Made by a program: the position numbers and the translations under genes. The notes under the pieces were generated by a model that was not told the DNA's origin, did no database searches, and worked only from the letters and a program-made list of their open reading frames with translations. From contig JBHWOX010000001.1 in assembly GCA_043424615.1 (NCBI GenBank), positions 1 to 47,528 on the forward strand: a stretch of 47,528 nucleotides of DNA. The letters are read 5' to 3'. Of this stretch, positions 15,898-24,589 are shown one piece after another (the stretch's first letter is position 1; every line of letters begins with the position of its first letter). Source of the DNA: JAUNQW01 sp043424615 (GTDB taxonomy: Bacteria > Bacillota > Bacilli > Lactobacillales > Carnobacteriaceae_A).

Positions 15898-18303
15898 CTA
15901 AAAATCGTAAGGACTGATATCTTCCATTCCAATCATGGGGGAAACTTTAAGATTTTCAATCATATCGACAGTAAGTACTGAGGAAGCCTCGCTTTCTTGA
16001 TCAAGTTCTTTTTCTTTTTCAAGGGATGGTTCCGTTTCTTTATAAGCTAGCGAAGTCTCTTCTCCTAAAAATCGCTGGACCAGGCTGGTTTGGCGATCAT
16101 TAGAGTCTTGAGACAAGCTATAAAGAAATGCTTGCTCCTCACCGCACAAGATCAATGAATCAGAAGCTCGAGTAATGGCCGTGTATAATAAATCCTTTCG
16201 CAACATGCGATGGTAAGCTTTGACAAAGGGTAAAACCACCGATTTAAATTCACTACCTTGTGCTTTGTGGATAGACATACAATAGGCGAGTTTTATCTTA
16301 TTAAAATCTGATCGTTGATATTCGACTTCAATCTCATCAAAACGAATCACCATTTGGTCGACCTTTGCTTTCTTATCTTTAGCCAATTCTATGGATTGAA
16401 TAGTCCCTATATCGCCATTAAAAATATTCAATTCTGGTTCATTGGTCAACTGCAAGACCTTATCATCCACCCGGTAGACTTGATCAAAGACCTTAATCTC
16501 CTTTCGTTCTCCATTGGGGTTAGGGTTAAAGACATCTTGAAGGCGCTGGTTCATGGCATCAATTCCAGCTTGACCCTTGTACATGGGGGCAAGAACCTGG
16601 ATATCAAAGGGATCATAGCCCGCCTGCATGGCTCGCCGAATAATCTGGTCAACCACATCGACCACTTGGCGATAATGGCAGGGAATAAAAGATCGGTCTT
16701 TTTTCTTTTCTTTAATATTTTCTGGCCAATGACCATTTTTTATCTGAGCCGCTAAGAATGGGATGGAAGAATCGGCTTCTTGCCGGTAGATTTCTGTCAA
16801 TTCTTGGCCAGGAATTTGACCACTAGCAATCAAATCTGAAAAAACTTGACCGGGTCCAACAGAAGGTAATTGGTCTTTATCGCCGATTAAGATGACTTTC
16901 ATACCATCGGGAACAGCAGATAAGAGGTGATAAAACAAGTAGGTATCCACCATCGACATTTCATCGATAATGAGCAAGTCTCCCTCCAACTGGTGGTCAA
17001 AATATTTTGGATCTAAATCTAGGCTGTCTTCAGCGGTCAGCCCCAATAAACGGTGAATGGTGCTGGCAGGCAAGTGGGTGGTTTCTCCTAGTCTTTTAGC
17101 CGCCCGACCTGTTGGCGCGGCCATTAATATGGGGAAATGGTCTGGGTGAGCATGCTGGTCTAAAGAGATGTCGTGCAGACGAGCATAAGCTTGGACAATA
17201 CCATTTACCACCGTAGTCTTGCCCGTTCCAGGACCCCCCGTAAGTATAAAAAGAGAAGAAGATAAAGCGGCTTCCATAGCCTCTTTTTGAGAAGAACCGA
17301 ATGTGAAGCCCTGCTGTTCTTCGATATCCTCCACAACTTCGACCCAGTCGTCATCCTCCCAACCTGCTTCAGCTTCCTCCCCTTCTAAAAGTCGACTTAC
17401 ATGCTTAACAATCCCCCATTCAGCGGCATAAAGTGAGGGTAAGTATAAAGCTTGCTGTTCCTCCACAATCATGCCTTGCTCAATCAGCTGGTCAAGAAGC
17501 TGATCCACTCGCTCATCATCAATAATAAAAGGTCGAGCCTGTTCAAGCAGGTCAATCGTATCTATTAATAATTGCTCTCTTAAAATATAAGTGTGACCCT
17601 GATTGAATGTTTGATTTTTAAGCGACTGCATCAGTCCAGCCGCTAAGCGTTCCGGACTGTCTGCTTTAATATTTAGTTCTTCGGCTAGGGCATCCGCTCG
17701 ATTAAAACTAACTGCATCGATATCAATGACCAACTGGTAAGGGTTGTCATGAATCTGTTGCAGGGTATTTTCCTGATAATGATCATAGATTTTATAGGCT
17801 AAATTGTTTTGAATCCCTAGTTCATTTAATTTTAAGATTACCCGATCCAAACCTTCTTCTTCTTTTAGTCCTTCAATTAATGCCTTTTTTCTTTTTTCTG
17901 TCATTGCATCCACTCGGTCTAAAGCATCGGGTTGGTCCAAAATGAGATTGACCGCATCTTCTCCCAAAGTATCTACAATATTTTCTGCTATCACTGGCCC
18001 TATTCCCTTAAATTTAGGGCCAGATAGAAAATTAATGAGGGATTCACGTGAGGATGGTTTTAGCTTTTCATAACGTTCATTTTTGAACTGCAAACCATAT
18101 TTAGGGTGGTTGACCAAATGCCCATAAAATTTATAAGAGATCGCATCTTTAATCTCTCCAAAATTTCCTGTGATAACGATTTCATCTTCATCATAGTCTG
18201 TATTGCTTTCTTGAATTTGAATCAGCATGACCTTGTAGTAATTAGAACTATTTTCAAAAAAAATAGCCTGTAATTCACCTATAATATATTGTTCTTCTGA
18301 CAC
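15898..18303 (-). CDS. recD2: ATP-dependent DNA helicase RecD2
   Basis: 801 residues. SF1B 5'-to-3' helicase of the RecD2/YrrC type (long N-terminal extension, no RecBC partner), acting in replication-fork maintenance and repair. N-terminal OB-like and helix-hairpin-helix region (FKGIGPVIAENIVDTLG near 100), Walker A LTGGPGTGKTT near 353, Walker B LLIIDEMSMVD, motif III region ILIGDKDQLPSVGPGQV, and the C-terminal SIHKAQGSE and YTAITRASDSL. Start is GTG at 18303 behind a G-rich AGGGGGG site. The last 50 residues are a Glu/Ser-rich tail. Next to alaS, as in Bacillus. No obvious terminator follows. Confidence 0.97.
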   Translation of the reverse strand: MSEEQYIIGELQAIFFENSSNYYKVMLIQIQESNTDYDEDEIVITGNFGEIKDAISYKFYGHLVNHPKYGLQFKNERYEKLKPSSRESLINFLSGPKFKGIGPVIAENIVDTLGEDAVNLILDQPDALDRVDAMTEKRKKALIEGLKEEEGLDRVILKLNELGIQNNLAYKIYDHYQENTLQQIHDNPYQLVIDIDAVSFNRADALAEELNIKADSPERLAAGLMQSLKNQTFNQGHTYILREQLLIDTIDLLEQARPFIIDDERVDQLLDQLIEQGMIVEEQQALYLPSLYAAEWGIVKHVSRLLEGEEAEAGWEDDDWVEVVEDIEEQQGFTFGSSQKEAMEAALSSSLFILTGGPGTGKTTVVNGIVQAYARLHDISLDQHAHPDHFPILMAAPTGRAAKRLGETTHLPASTIHRLLGLTAEDSLDLDPKYFDHQLEGDLLIIDEMSMVDTYLFYHLLSAVPDGMKVILIGDKDQLPSVGPGQVFSDLIASGQIPGQELTEIYRQEADSSIPFLAAQIKNGHWPENIKEKKKDRSFIPCHYRQVVDVVDQIIRRAMQAGYDPFDIQVLAPMYKGQAGIDAMNQRLQDVFNPNPNGERKEIKVFDQVYRVDDKVLQLTNEPELNIFNGDIGTIQSIELAKDKKAKVDQMVIRFDEIEVEYQRSDFNKIKLAYCMSIHKAQGSEFKSVVLPFVKAYHRMLRKDLLYTAITRASDSLILCGEEQAFLYSLSQDSNDRQTSLVQRFLGEETSLAYKETEPSLEKEKELDQESEASSVLTVDMIENLKVSPMIGMEDISPYDF

Positions 18304-18440
18304 AAGAATCCCCCCTATTTGTCTTGTATCTCATTTCATATTACCCATGATACCATAGACTAGTTGAGCTTTTGATGGCTGACTATTTAAAAAAGTGAAT
18401 CCTGCTGGCTCGCAAACTGTTGATATAAGCAAGCAGAAGT

Positions 18441-18474
18441 AAAAAAAGCAGTTGCCCTTTATTACAACTGCTTT
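18441..18474 (-). terminator. Terminator after the short-chain dehydrogenase gene
   Basis: 10-bp stem AAAGCAGTTG / CAACTGCTTT (18445-18454 with 18465-18474), then a run of seven T on the minus strand. Confidence 0.85.
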
Positions 18475-18486
18475 CGATTTTCTCTT

Positions 18487-19248
18487 TTAATTGTCATATA
18501 GATCCGGAAGCTGCTGCTCTAATAATTCGAACTCAAATGTATTTGTGTTGATTTTACCTAGGACTGCTTCTGATTCAAGAAGTTCAATCAAGAAAGCCGC
18601 CATTTGATTAGCAGAATGGTAACGATTATATATCTGATCATAATCAACTGGATCATCTACTCCCTGCCCTACGCTGGCAAATTCAGATTCAGTGGCTGCA
18701 GGTGCCAGGACTTTTGCTCGTAAGCTATGGCCATTACTTTTCAAATAGTGAGCCAGAGCTTCCGTATAGGCCGATACGAAAAATTTACTAGCGGCATAAA
18801 AGGGCGAACTCTCTGTCAGGGCGTAGCCAGCAATAGAAGAAACATTCACTAATTGTGCCCCTTTGACCTCTTTATAATCCGCTGCATAACGATTAGAAAG
18901 GATAGCCACAGCAAGATCATTCACCCGCATGATGGCGTCAATGTCCTTGGTATTTAATTCAAGTAAATCTTTGGAAATAGTAAAGCCAGCATTATTAATC
19001 CAATATTTAATTGAAAAATCCCTGGTCCGTTCATAAAACTCATCCAAGCGATCAGTCTGGCTGAGATCAAAAGCTAAAATTTCAACCCTTACCCTCTCTT
19101 GCTTTTCAAGTTCTTTTTTTAGCTCTTGAAGTCTATCCATCCGTCGGGCAACGGCAATAATGTTCATTCCTTTGCCAGCTAATTGTTGGGCGAGTGATCG
19201 CCCAATCCCTGAGCTTGCCCCTGTTATTAAAGCATAATCGTTCTGCAT
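18487..19248 (-). CDS. Short-chain dehydrogenase/reductase (SDR), substrate unknown
   Basis: 253 residues, classical SDR. Cofactor motif TGASSGIG (9-16) with ARR after strand 2, suggesting NADP(H); NNAG (85-88), catalytic Ser in NVSSIAGY (137/138), Tyr151 and Lys155 in FYAASK. DltE/YqjQ-like SDRs look similar, but no dlt genes are nearby and the substrate cannot be named. GAGGAG lies 6 nt before the ATG. It lies downstream of the mnmA terminator, and its leader carries extra pairing possibilities with that terminator (see findings). Confidence 0.9.
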   Translation of the reverse strand: MQNDYALITGASSGIGRSLAQQLAGKGMNIIAVARRMDRLQELKKELEKQERVRVEILAFDLSQTDRLDEFYERTRDFSIKYWINNAGFTISKDLLELNTKDIDAIMRVNDLAVAILSNRYAADYKEVKGAQLVNVSSIAGYALTESSPFYAASKFFVSAYTEALAHYLKSNGHSLRAKVLAPAATESEFASVGQGVDDPVDYDQIYNRYHSANQMAAFLIELLESEAVLGKINTNTFEFELLEQQLPDLYDN

Positions 19249-19262
19249 TTTTTCTCCTCTCT

Positions 19263-19280
19263 CATCTGAGTCTTCAGATG
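19263..19280 (-). other. Hairpin in the leader of the SDR gene
   Basis: CATCTGA / TCAGATG (19263-19269 with 19274-19280) around a 4-nt loop, about 15 nt before the SDR start and close to its ribosome site. The same CATCTGA word occurs in the loop of the upstream mnmA terminator. Confidence 0.5.
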
Positions 19281-19306
19281 ATCCCTTCGTTCTGCCTGCT
19301 CTTTAG

Positions 19307-19351
19307 CAAAAAACTCCGAAAATCAGATGGGATCATCCCTATTTCGGAGTT
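19307..19351 (-). terminator. Terminator after mnmA
   Basis: 10-bp stem AACTCCGAAA / TTTCGGAGTT (19312-19321 with 19342-19351) with a 20-nt loop, followed by six T on the minus strand. Confidence 0.85.
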
Positions 19352-19367
19352 AAAGGCTATGTCTTAA

Positions 19368-20495
19368 TTAAACATACTGTAATTCTTTCTCGCCATGATA
19401 GGCTCGATCAATCGTTCCTCCACCCAAACAAACGTCGCCATCATAAAATACGATGGCCTGACCTGGGGTGACAGCTTTTTGAGGCTGGTCGAATTCGACC
19501 ACCGCTTGGCTATGGTCTTCATTCAACCGGACGGTCACCGGTACATCTTTTTGGCGGTAACGAATTTTTGCGGTGCATCTCCATTCATCTGGCAGATCTT
19601 GATTAGAAACAAAAGACAAATCGAAAGCATCCAAATGGCTGGCATAAAGTTTATCGTGCTGGTCCCCTTGGCCGACATAAAGAATGTTTTCTTTCATGTC
19701 TTTACCCACCACAAACCAGGGATCATTATGACCAGAGCCGCTACCTCCAATGCCCAGTCCTTTTCTTTGACCAATGGTATAGTACATCAAACCGTGGTGT
19801 TGCCCCTTGATTTCACCATCATAGGTCATCATTTTTCCTTTTTGAGCCGGCAGATAGTGGCTTAAGAATTCATTGAAATCACGTTCGCCAATAAAACAGA
19901 CCCCTGTGGAATCTTTTTTATGAGCAGTAGCTAAACCACGCTCTTCAGCAATTTGGCGGACCTTATCTTTCTTCATTCCCCCTAAAGGGAAGATCACTCG
20001 GTCCAATTGGTCTTGCGACAATTGGTTGAGGAAATAGGTTTGATCTTTGTTATCATCTACCCCCCTCAGCATTTGAACTTCTCCATTATCTAAGCGCTCC
20101 AATCGAGCATAGTGGCCTGTCGCTAGATAGTCTGCCCCTAATTCAAAAGCATAATCTAAAAAGGCTTTAAATTTAATTTCTTTATTGCACATGACATCAG
20201 GGTTAGGGGTTCGATCTTTTTTATATTCATCCAAGAAGTAAGTAAATACGCGATCCCAATATTCTTTTTCAAAATTCACAGAATAATAAGGAATCCCAAT
20301 CTGTTCACACACTTTTTGGACATCTTGATAATCTTCGGTGGCGGTACAAACGCCTCGTTCATCTTTTTCATCCCAATTTTTCATGAAAATACCGATGACT
20401 TCGTAGCCCTCTTCTTTAAGAAGGTAGGCGGCAACTGATGAGTCCACTCCTCCGCTCATACCAACCACCACACGAATATTTGATTTATCTGTCAT
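19368..20495 (-). CDS. mnmA: tRNA 2-thiouridylase MnmA
   Basis: 375 residues. ATP-dependent thiolase making s2U at position 34 of tRNA Lys, Glu and Gln. Visible: PP-loop GMSGGVDSSV (12-21), PNPDVMCNKEIKF with C103, and DSTGVCFIGER with C200, the two cysteines of the sulfur relay; TGHYARL and the C-terminal barrel ending KAVTPGQAIVFYDGDVCLGGG. Start: the frame extends to 20555, but ATG 20495 (MTDKSN) gives family length and follows GGTGA by 5 nt. The desulfurase 490 bp upstream is the likely sulfur donor, with DUF1831 between. Confidence 0.96.
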   Translation of the reverse strand: MTDKSNIRVVVGMSGGVDSSVAAYLLKEEGYEVIGIFMKNWDEKDERGVCTATEDYQDVQKVCEQIGIPYYSVNFEKEYWDRVFTYFLDEYKKDRTPNPDVMCNKEIKFKAFLDYAFELGADYLATGHYARLERLDNGEVQMLRGVDDNKDQTYFLNQLSQDQLDRVIFPLGGMKKDKVRQIAEERGLATAHKKDSTGVCFIGERDFNEFLSHYLPAQKGKMMTYDGEIKGQHHGLMYYTIGQRKGLGIGGSGSGHNDPWFVVGKDMKENILYVGQGDQHDKLYASHLDAFDLSFVSNQDLPDEWRCTAKIRYRQKDVPVTVRLNEDHSQAVVEFDQPQKAVTPGQAIVFYDGDVCLGGGTIDRAYHGEKELQYV

Positions 20496-20560
20496 TTTTT
20501 CACCATCTTTCATTTTGATTCTGAAATCAACGATAGAAGGTCGTTTTTTCAGCACACTAC

Positions 20561-20589
20561 ATTATATACTTAAAGTTCGGTCAGTCCAA
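20561..20589 (-). promoter_or_regulatory. Promoter of mnmA
   Basis: Minus-strand -35 TTGGAC (20584-20589), 17-nt spacer, -10 TATAAT (20561-20566). It lies after the upstream terminator, so mnmA can be transcribed independently. Confidence 0.78.
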
Positions 20590-20603
20590 ATTTAAAGCCA
20601 AAG

Positions 20604-20640
20604 AAAAACACCTATCATCCAGCATATTGAATGATAGGTG
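20604..20640 (-). terminator. Terminator after the DUF1831 gene
   Basis: 10-bp perfect stem CACCTATCAT / ATGATAGGTG (20609-20618 with 20631-20640), 12-nt loop, then TTTTT on the minus strand. Confidence 0.88.
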
Positions 20641-20646
20641 TAGGGC

Positions 20647-20982
20647 TTAAACTTCTTTTAAAATCCCCGCTTCAACCATTTCATATAATAGGGTGTCGGC
20701 GATGGTCTGGGCCATAGCTAAGTCATCAGCTTGTCCTAATTGAATGCGTTTTAGACCGTTAGCTGTGGTCGTGGAGATTTTCAATTTTGAAAAATCTTGA
20801 GAGATACTCACTTTTAATAAAGGAGCATTCTTATCCGCTCGCTCCCCTAAATGACGTTCAAAACGAAATTTTCCAGGGCTACTTTCTACGAAACCATAGT
20901 CTTTCAAAGTATAAGCTTTAATATCGGGATGGATTTGGTAGCTTTTACCATTTCCATCGAATAGGCATTGATCTTTTGACAT
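20647..20982 (-). CDS. DUF1831 family protein, cysteine desulfurase-associated
   Basis: 111 residues, no signal or membrane segment. Recognised as DUF1831 from size, from segments such as YTLKDYGFVESSPGKF and GLKRIQLGQADD, and from its place between a cysteine desulfurase and mnmA, the arrangement seen in Lactobacillales. It starts 5 bp after the desulfurase stop, so it is co-translated with it. Function is not established; a helper of sulfur transfer to MnmA is an inference from context alone. Confidence 0.75.
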   Translation of the reverse strand: MSKDQCLFDGNGKSYQIHPDIKAYTLKDYGFVESSPGKFRFERHLGERADKNAPLLKVSISQDFSKLKISTTTANGLKRIQLGQADDLAMAQTIADTLLYEMVEAGILKEV

Positions 20983-20987
20983 ATTGA

Positions 20988-22130
20988 TTACTCCTTGTTA
21001 ATAAGTTCATTCAAGATATCAACCACTTGGTCAATATCTTCTTCTGTCGTTCCTAGGCCGAAACTAAAACGAATGGATTCATGAATGGAAGGGTGGTCAT
21101 TGCCATGCATGGCGACTAGAACTGGACTCGGATTCACACTACCCGCTGAGCAAGCAGATCCAGCTGAAACAGCCACTCCTTTTAAATCTAATTGTACCAT
21201 AAGTGTGGAGGCTTCTACGCCATGAAAATGAAGATTTAAAACATGACCAATCGTTTGTTGACGGCTACCGTTAATGGAATAATCAATCTGATGATGGTCG
21301 AGTCCTTCCATTAAACGATCCCCCAAGCCAATGAGCGTGCGACGTCTTTCTTCTTGATTATCCTTCATGATTTCAACTGCTTTGGCAAAGCCAGCCATTC
21401 CTGGCACGTTTTCCGTCCCTGCTCGAAAGCCTCTTTCTTGCCCACCTCCAATAATTAAGGCAGGTAGATCTAAGCCTTCTCTGAGATATAAGAAGCCGAT
21501 TCCTTTTGGTCCATTAATTTTATGAGAAGAAACGGATAAAAGGTCGATTCCCATTTGCTTCACATCGATGGGCATCAAACCATAAGCCTGAACCGCATCC
21601 GTGTGGAAATAGGCCTGTGATTGACTTTCTTTTAAGTAGAGGCCAATCTCTTCAATAGGCAAGCACGTTCCCACCTCGTTATTAGCAGCCATAATAGAGA
21701 CCAAAATCGTGTCTTCTCTCAAAGCATTCTTAAAGTCATCCATTGAAATTTGCCCTTCTTCATCTACTGGCAAATAAGTGACTTCAAAATCGTGTTTTTC
21801 TAATCGTTTTAAAGCTTTAGAGACCCCCGGATGCTCAATTTCTGTAGAGATAATATGCCGACCTAAATTCTGGCGGGCTTGAGCGGTCGAAAAAATGGCC
21901 ATATTATCGGCTTCAGTGCCACAAGAAGTCATGATAATTTCATCCACTTGAGCACCAATGCTTTTAGCTAGAATGTCGTGAGAGTGGCGGTAGGATTGGC
22001 GGGCGGTCCGACCAAACTGATGGGTCGAAGAAGGATTCGCAAAAGCTTGCTTCATCTGTTCCGTCATCACCTCAATCACTTGGGGATGGATAGGGCTAGT
22101 TGCGGCATGGTCGAGATAAATCGCTTTCAT
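20988..22130 (-). CDS. iscS: Cysteine desulfurase (IscS/NifS family), MnmA-associated
   Basis: 380 residues. PLP enzyme releasing sulfur from cysteine as a persulfide. Visible: LDHAATSP start, H100 in STEIEHPG, D178 in FHTDAVQ, PLP-binding K204 in SSHKINGPKG, and active-site C327 in SAGSACSAGS. Context (DUF1831 and mnmA downstream, gshAB upstream) points to supplying sulfur for tRNA s2U34. It starts 11 bp after the gshAB stop, so gshAB-iscS-DUF1831 reads as one operon. The second desulfurase at 42102 is a divergent paralogue linked to thiI. Confidence 0.95.
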   Translation of the reverse strand: MKAIYLDHAATSPIHPQVIEVMTEQMKQAFANPSSTHQFGRTARQSYRHSHDILAKSIGAQVDEIIMTSCGTEADNMAIFSTAQARQNLGRHIISTEIEHPGVSKALKRLEKHDFEVTYLPVDEEGQISMDDFKNALREDTILVSIMAANNEVGTCLPIEEIGLYLKESQSQAYFHTDAVQAYGLMPIDVKQMGIDLLSVSSHKINGPKGIGFLYLREGLDLPALIIGGGQERGFRAGTENVPGMAGFAKAVEIMKDNQEERRRTLIGLGDRLMEGLDHHQIDYSINGSRQQTIGHVLNLHFHGVEASTLMVQLDLKGVAVSAGSACSAGSVNPSPVLVAMHGNDHPSIHESIRFSFGLGTTEEDIDQVVDILNELINKE

Positions 22131-22141
22131 TAAAATCCTCC

Positions 22142-24427
22142 TTATTCATGTTTGTGGTTTAATTTTAGTTCTGGAAATAATAAATGCAAGATGTCTAAAG
22201 TTACGCGCTGACCTGGTCCTTGGTGCACATACATATGCATATGCATGGCGGGATTCCAATTGGCTTCTAGACAAGAATACCCGGGATCTTCAGGGCTGCT
22301 AGCTTGTTCGTAGTCTGGAATAATTAAATCAATTCCGGCTACCACCGCTCCCATAGCTTGGGCAATCTCTCCTGCTAGTCTTTTATAATCTTCATGCATG
22401 CGGTGGGTAAAATCAATAGAATCTCCACCCGTTGAAATATTAGAGGTGGTCCGCAAATAAACGGTTTGACCCTCAGCAGGAATATCATCTTCATTGAAGC
22501 CTTGATCTTTTAAGCTTAATCGTTCATTGGCCTCTATTTTAATTTTTTCTAGCGGGGCACGATGACCTTCGCCACGAAGGGGATCTTGATTTTTCAAGTC
22601 CACCAATTCTTTGATGGTATGTTGGCCATCTCCTTGGACATTCGCCGGTACACGTAAGAGAACAGCAGTCGTCTGCCCGTCCACCACAAAAAAGCGGTAT
22701 TCTGTTCCTGCGACATATTCTTCGATTAAGACCGAGCGATCTTCTTGGAAGGCTAGTGTTAAGGCTTCCTCATAATCTTCAAGACTGGCCCCGTGTTTGA
22801 AAATGGAAATGCCTATCCCAAAATTAGTGGATTTCGGTTTAATGACAAAAGCTTGGCCTTTGACTAGCGGATAAAAAGCTTTAGCTTTTTCTAAAGAATC
22901 AAAGACCGCTTCTTGAGGAACGACAAAGCCATTTTCACGCATGACTTGCTTGCTCACTCTTTTATTGTTCATTATCAACTGGGAAACATAGTTATCTTTA
23001 GCAGTTTTATTTCCTTTTTGGACATAGTGTTGCTGGCCTTGGAACGTTAAACGAAGAAATTGATCTTCTTCATCTAACACTTCGACTTGAACGCCTTGTT
23101 GAATCGCATCAAACATCAACATTTGCGTCGACATTTCCATGTTTTCATAGCCATCTAATAAGTAAGGCCGGCTAGTGACACTGGCTTTCATATCCTTAGC
23201 CAAAGTCATACCAAAATCAATCAAGCTCCCGGCTTGCTTGAGGTCTTCACTCACCCGGGCAGACAGGGTCCGTTCAGGATGGAGAAAGGCCTCATGAGCT
23301 TGCTTCACTAATTGATGATAATGGTCTGCCATTCCCAAATCATCAACCATCTGAGCCATTTTTTCCATCAAGTCTATACCTTCTTCTTGATATTGAGATG
23401 AGCTCCCTGCTTTTTCTAAAGCCGTATTTTCATTCATAACTGTCCCTATTTCTAAAGCTTGGGTGTCTTGATGATCAATCTCCATCCAAACCATCAACAA
23501 GCAAAACAGATGGGTGAAATCCAACTGATCTTCAGTTAAGCCTGTCACCGCATAAGGATTGTTATCGATTGAGCGTAATTCGACATATCGGACCCCTTGT
23601 TCAGCCATTTCAACTAGGCTTTCAGCTCCTCTAGGTCGAGCTGAACCATAAAATTCCCGTTCTTGGCTTAATTCTCCTTCTTCCACCATAGTTAAAATAT
23701 CATGGCAATAGTCTTCCACAGATTCATAGGACACCTGGCGTGGAAGGGCGTTATGGTAGCCCAAAGGACTGGAGCGAATACTTCTGACATGCTCATCCAC
23801 TTGGTCCTCCACATGATCATAAAAGGACGGATGGGCTTCAGGACAGGCCCCGAATAAATAGGTCAAGACCCAGCGATAACGAATAAAATTCCGAGCTAAT
23901 TCCATATGCAAATCATTCGACCATTCTGTTTTTGTTTTAGAGTGGTCCGAGTCAGCCAAGGCCATTAAAAATTCATCAGAAAAACCAAAGTTAAAATGCA
24001 TGCCTGAAATCATTTGTTTCCTTTTACCGTAGACTTCTGCTAACCCTTGGCGATATTCAATTTGTTCTTGATCTTTGACGCGAATGATCGGTATCAAATC
24101 TTCTTCAGGTAGAATGGCTGGCATACTGTAGGTCCAGATATATTCATCTTCTTCCATCGACAAGAAAAAGATTTTTTCTAAGGCTTGCATTTTACGATAC
24201 ATCTGATGGACAGAATCACTGACAGAAGTGATCAGTTCCGGTTGAGATTCAGAAAAATCCGTCGAGATGGTTTGATGGTAGGCACGGTCTCCTAAGACAT
24301 GTGGATGGTCAGTGAGAGCCAGTTGACCATTAACGTGGACGCGTAGGGATTCTCTTTCTAATCCAAAAGTCCCCTTTATAAACAAGTGACTTAATTGATG
24401 CTGCATCACTATATCTTGTATTGTCAT
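22142..24427 (-). CDS. gshAB: Bifunctional glutamate-cysteine ligase/glutathione synthetase GshAB (GshF)
   Basis: About 761 residues, the length of the GshF fusion. N-terminal half: gamma-glutamylcysteine ligase, with the start motif GTFGLERESLRV, MHFNFGFS, and VRYVELRSIDNNPY. C-terminal half: ATP-grasp glutathione synthetase-like domain, with FVIKPKSTNFGIGISIF, LIEEYVAGTEYRFFVVDG and SCLEANWNPAMHMHMY. Makes glutathione from Glu, Cys and Gly in one protein; common in streptococci, enterococci and relatives. Two ATGs in tandem follow GAAGG; the second (24427) has the better spacing. Next to a cysteine desulfurase, so two cysteine-consuming steps share a transcript. Confidence 0.95.
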   Translation of the reverse strand: MTIQDIVMQHQLSHLFIKGTFGLERESLRVHVNGQLALTDHPHVLGDRAYHQTISTDFSESQPELITSVSDSVHQMYRKMQALEKIFFLSMEEDEYIWTYSMPAILPEEDLIPIIRVKDQEQIEYRQGLAEVYGKRKQMISGMHFNFGFSDEFLMALADSDHSKTKTEWSNDLHMELARNFIRYRWVLTYLFGACPEAHPSFYDHVEDQVDEHVRSIRSSPLGYHNALPRQVSYESVEDYCHDILTMVEEGELSQEREFYGSARPRGAESLVEMAEQGVRYVELRSIDNNPYAVTGLTEDQLDFTHLFCLLMVWMEIDHQDTQALEIGTVMNENTALEKAGSSSQYQEEGIDLMEKMAQMVDDLGMADHYHQLVKQAHEAFLHPERTLSARVSEDLKQAGSLIDFGMTLAKDMKASVTSRPYLLDGYENMEMSTQMLMFDAIQQGVQVEVLDEEDQFLRLTFQGQQHYVQKGNKTAKDNYVSQLIMNNKRVSKQVMRENGFVVPQEAVFDSLEKAKAFYPLVKGQAFVIKPKSTNFGIGISIFKHGASLEDYEEALTLAFQEDRSVLIEEYVAGTEYRFFVVDGQTTAVLLRVPANVQGDGQHTIKELVDLKNQDPLRGEGHRAPLEKIKIEANERLSLKDQGFNEDDIPAEGQTVYLRTTSNISTGGDSIDFTHRMHEDYKRLAGEIAQAMGAVVAGIDLIIPDYEQASSPEDPGYSCLEANWNPAMHMHMYVHQGPGQRVTLDILHLLFPELKLNHKHE

Positions 24428-24548
24428 CATGACACCTTCTTTAATGTTTGTAATCATTTTTTAGTTTAACACAATTTTAGTACTGACCCTATTTATAGCT
24501 CTTTTACCTTTTTATTCACTCAAAAATTTATATAGCTAAAAGCTTAAT

Positions 24549-24556
24549 GTTATAAT
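24549..24556 (+). promoter_or_regulatory. Extended -10 promoter of rarA
   Basis: TGT-TATAAT: consensus extended -10 with the hexamer at 24551-24556, about 33 nt before the rarA ATG. The -35 is weak. Confidence 0.6.
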
Positions 24557-24589
24557 CATGTGGAAGATTCAATCAGAAAGGATGTTAGT

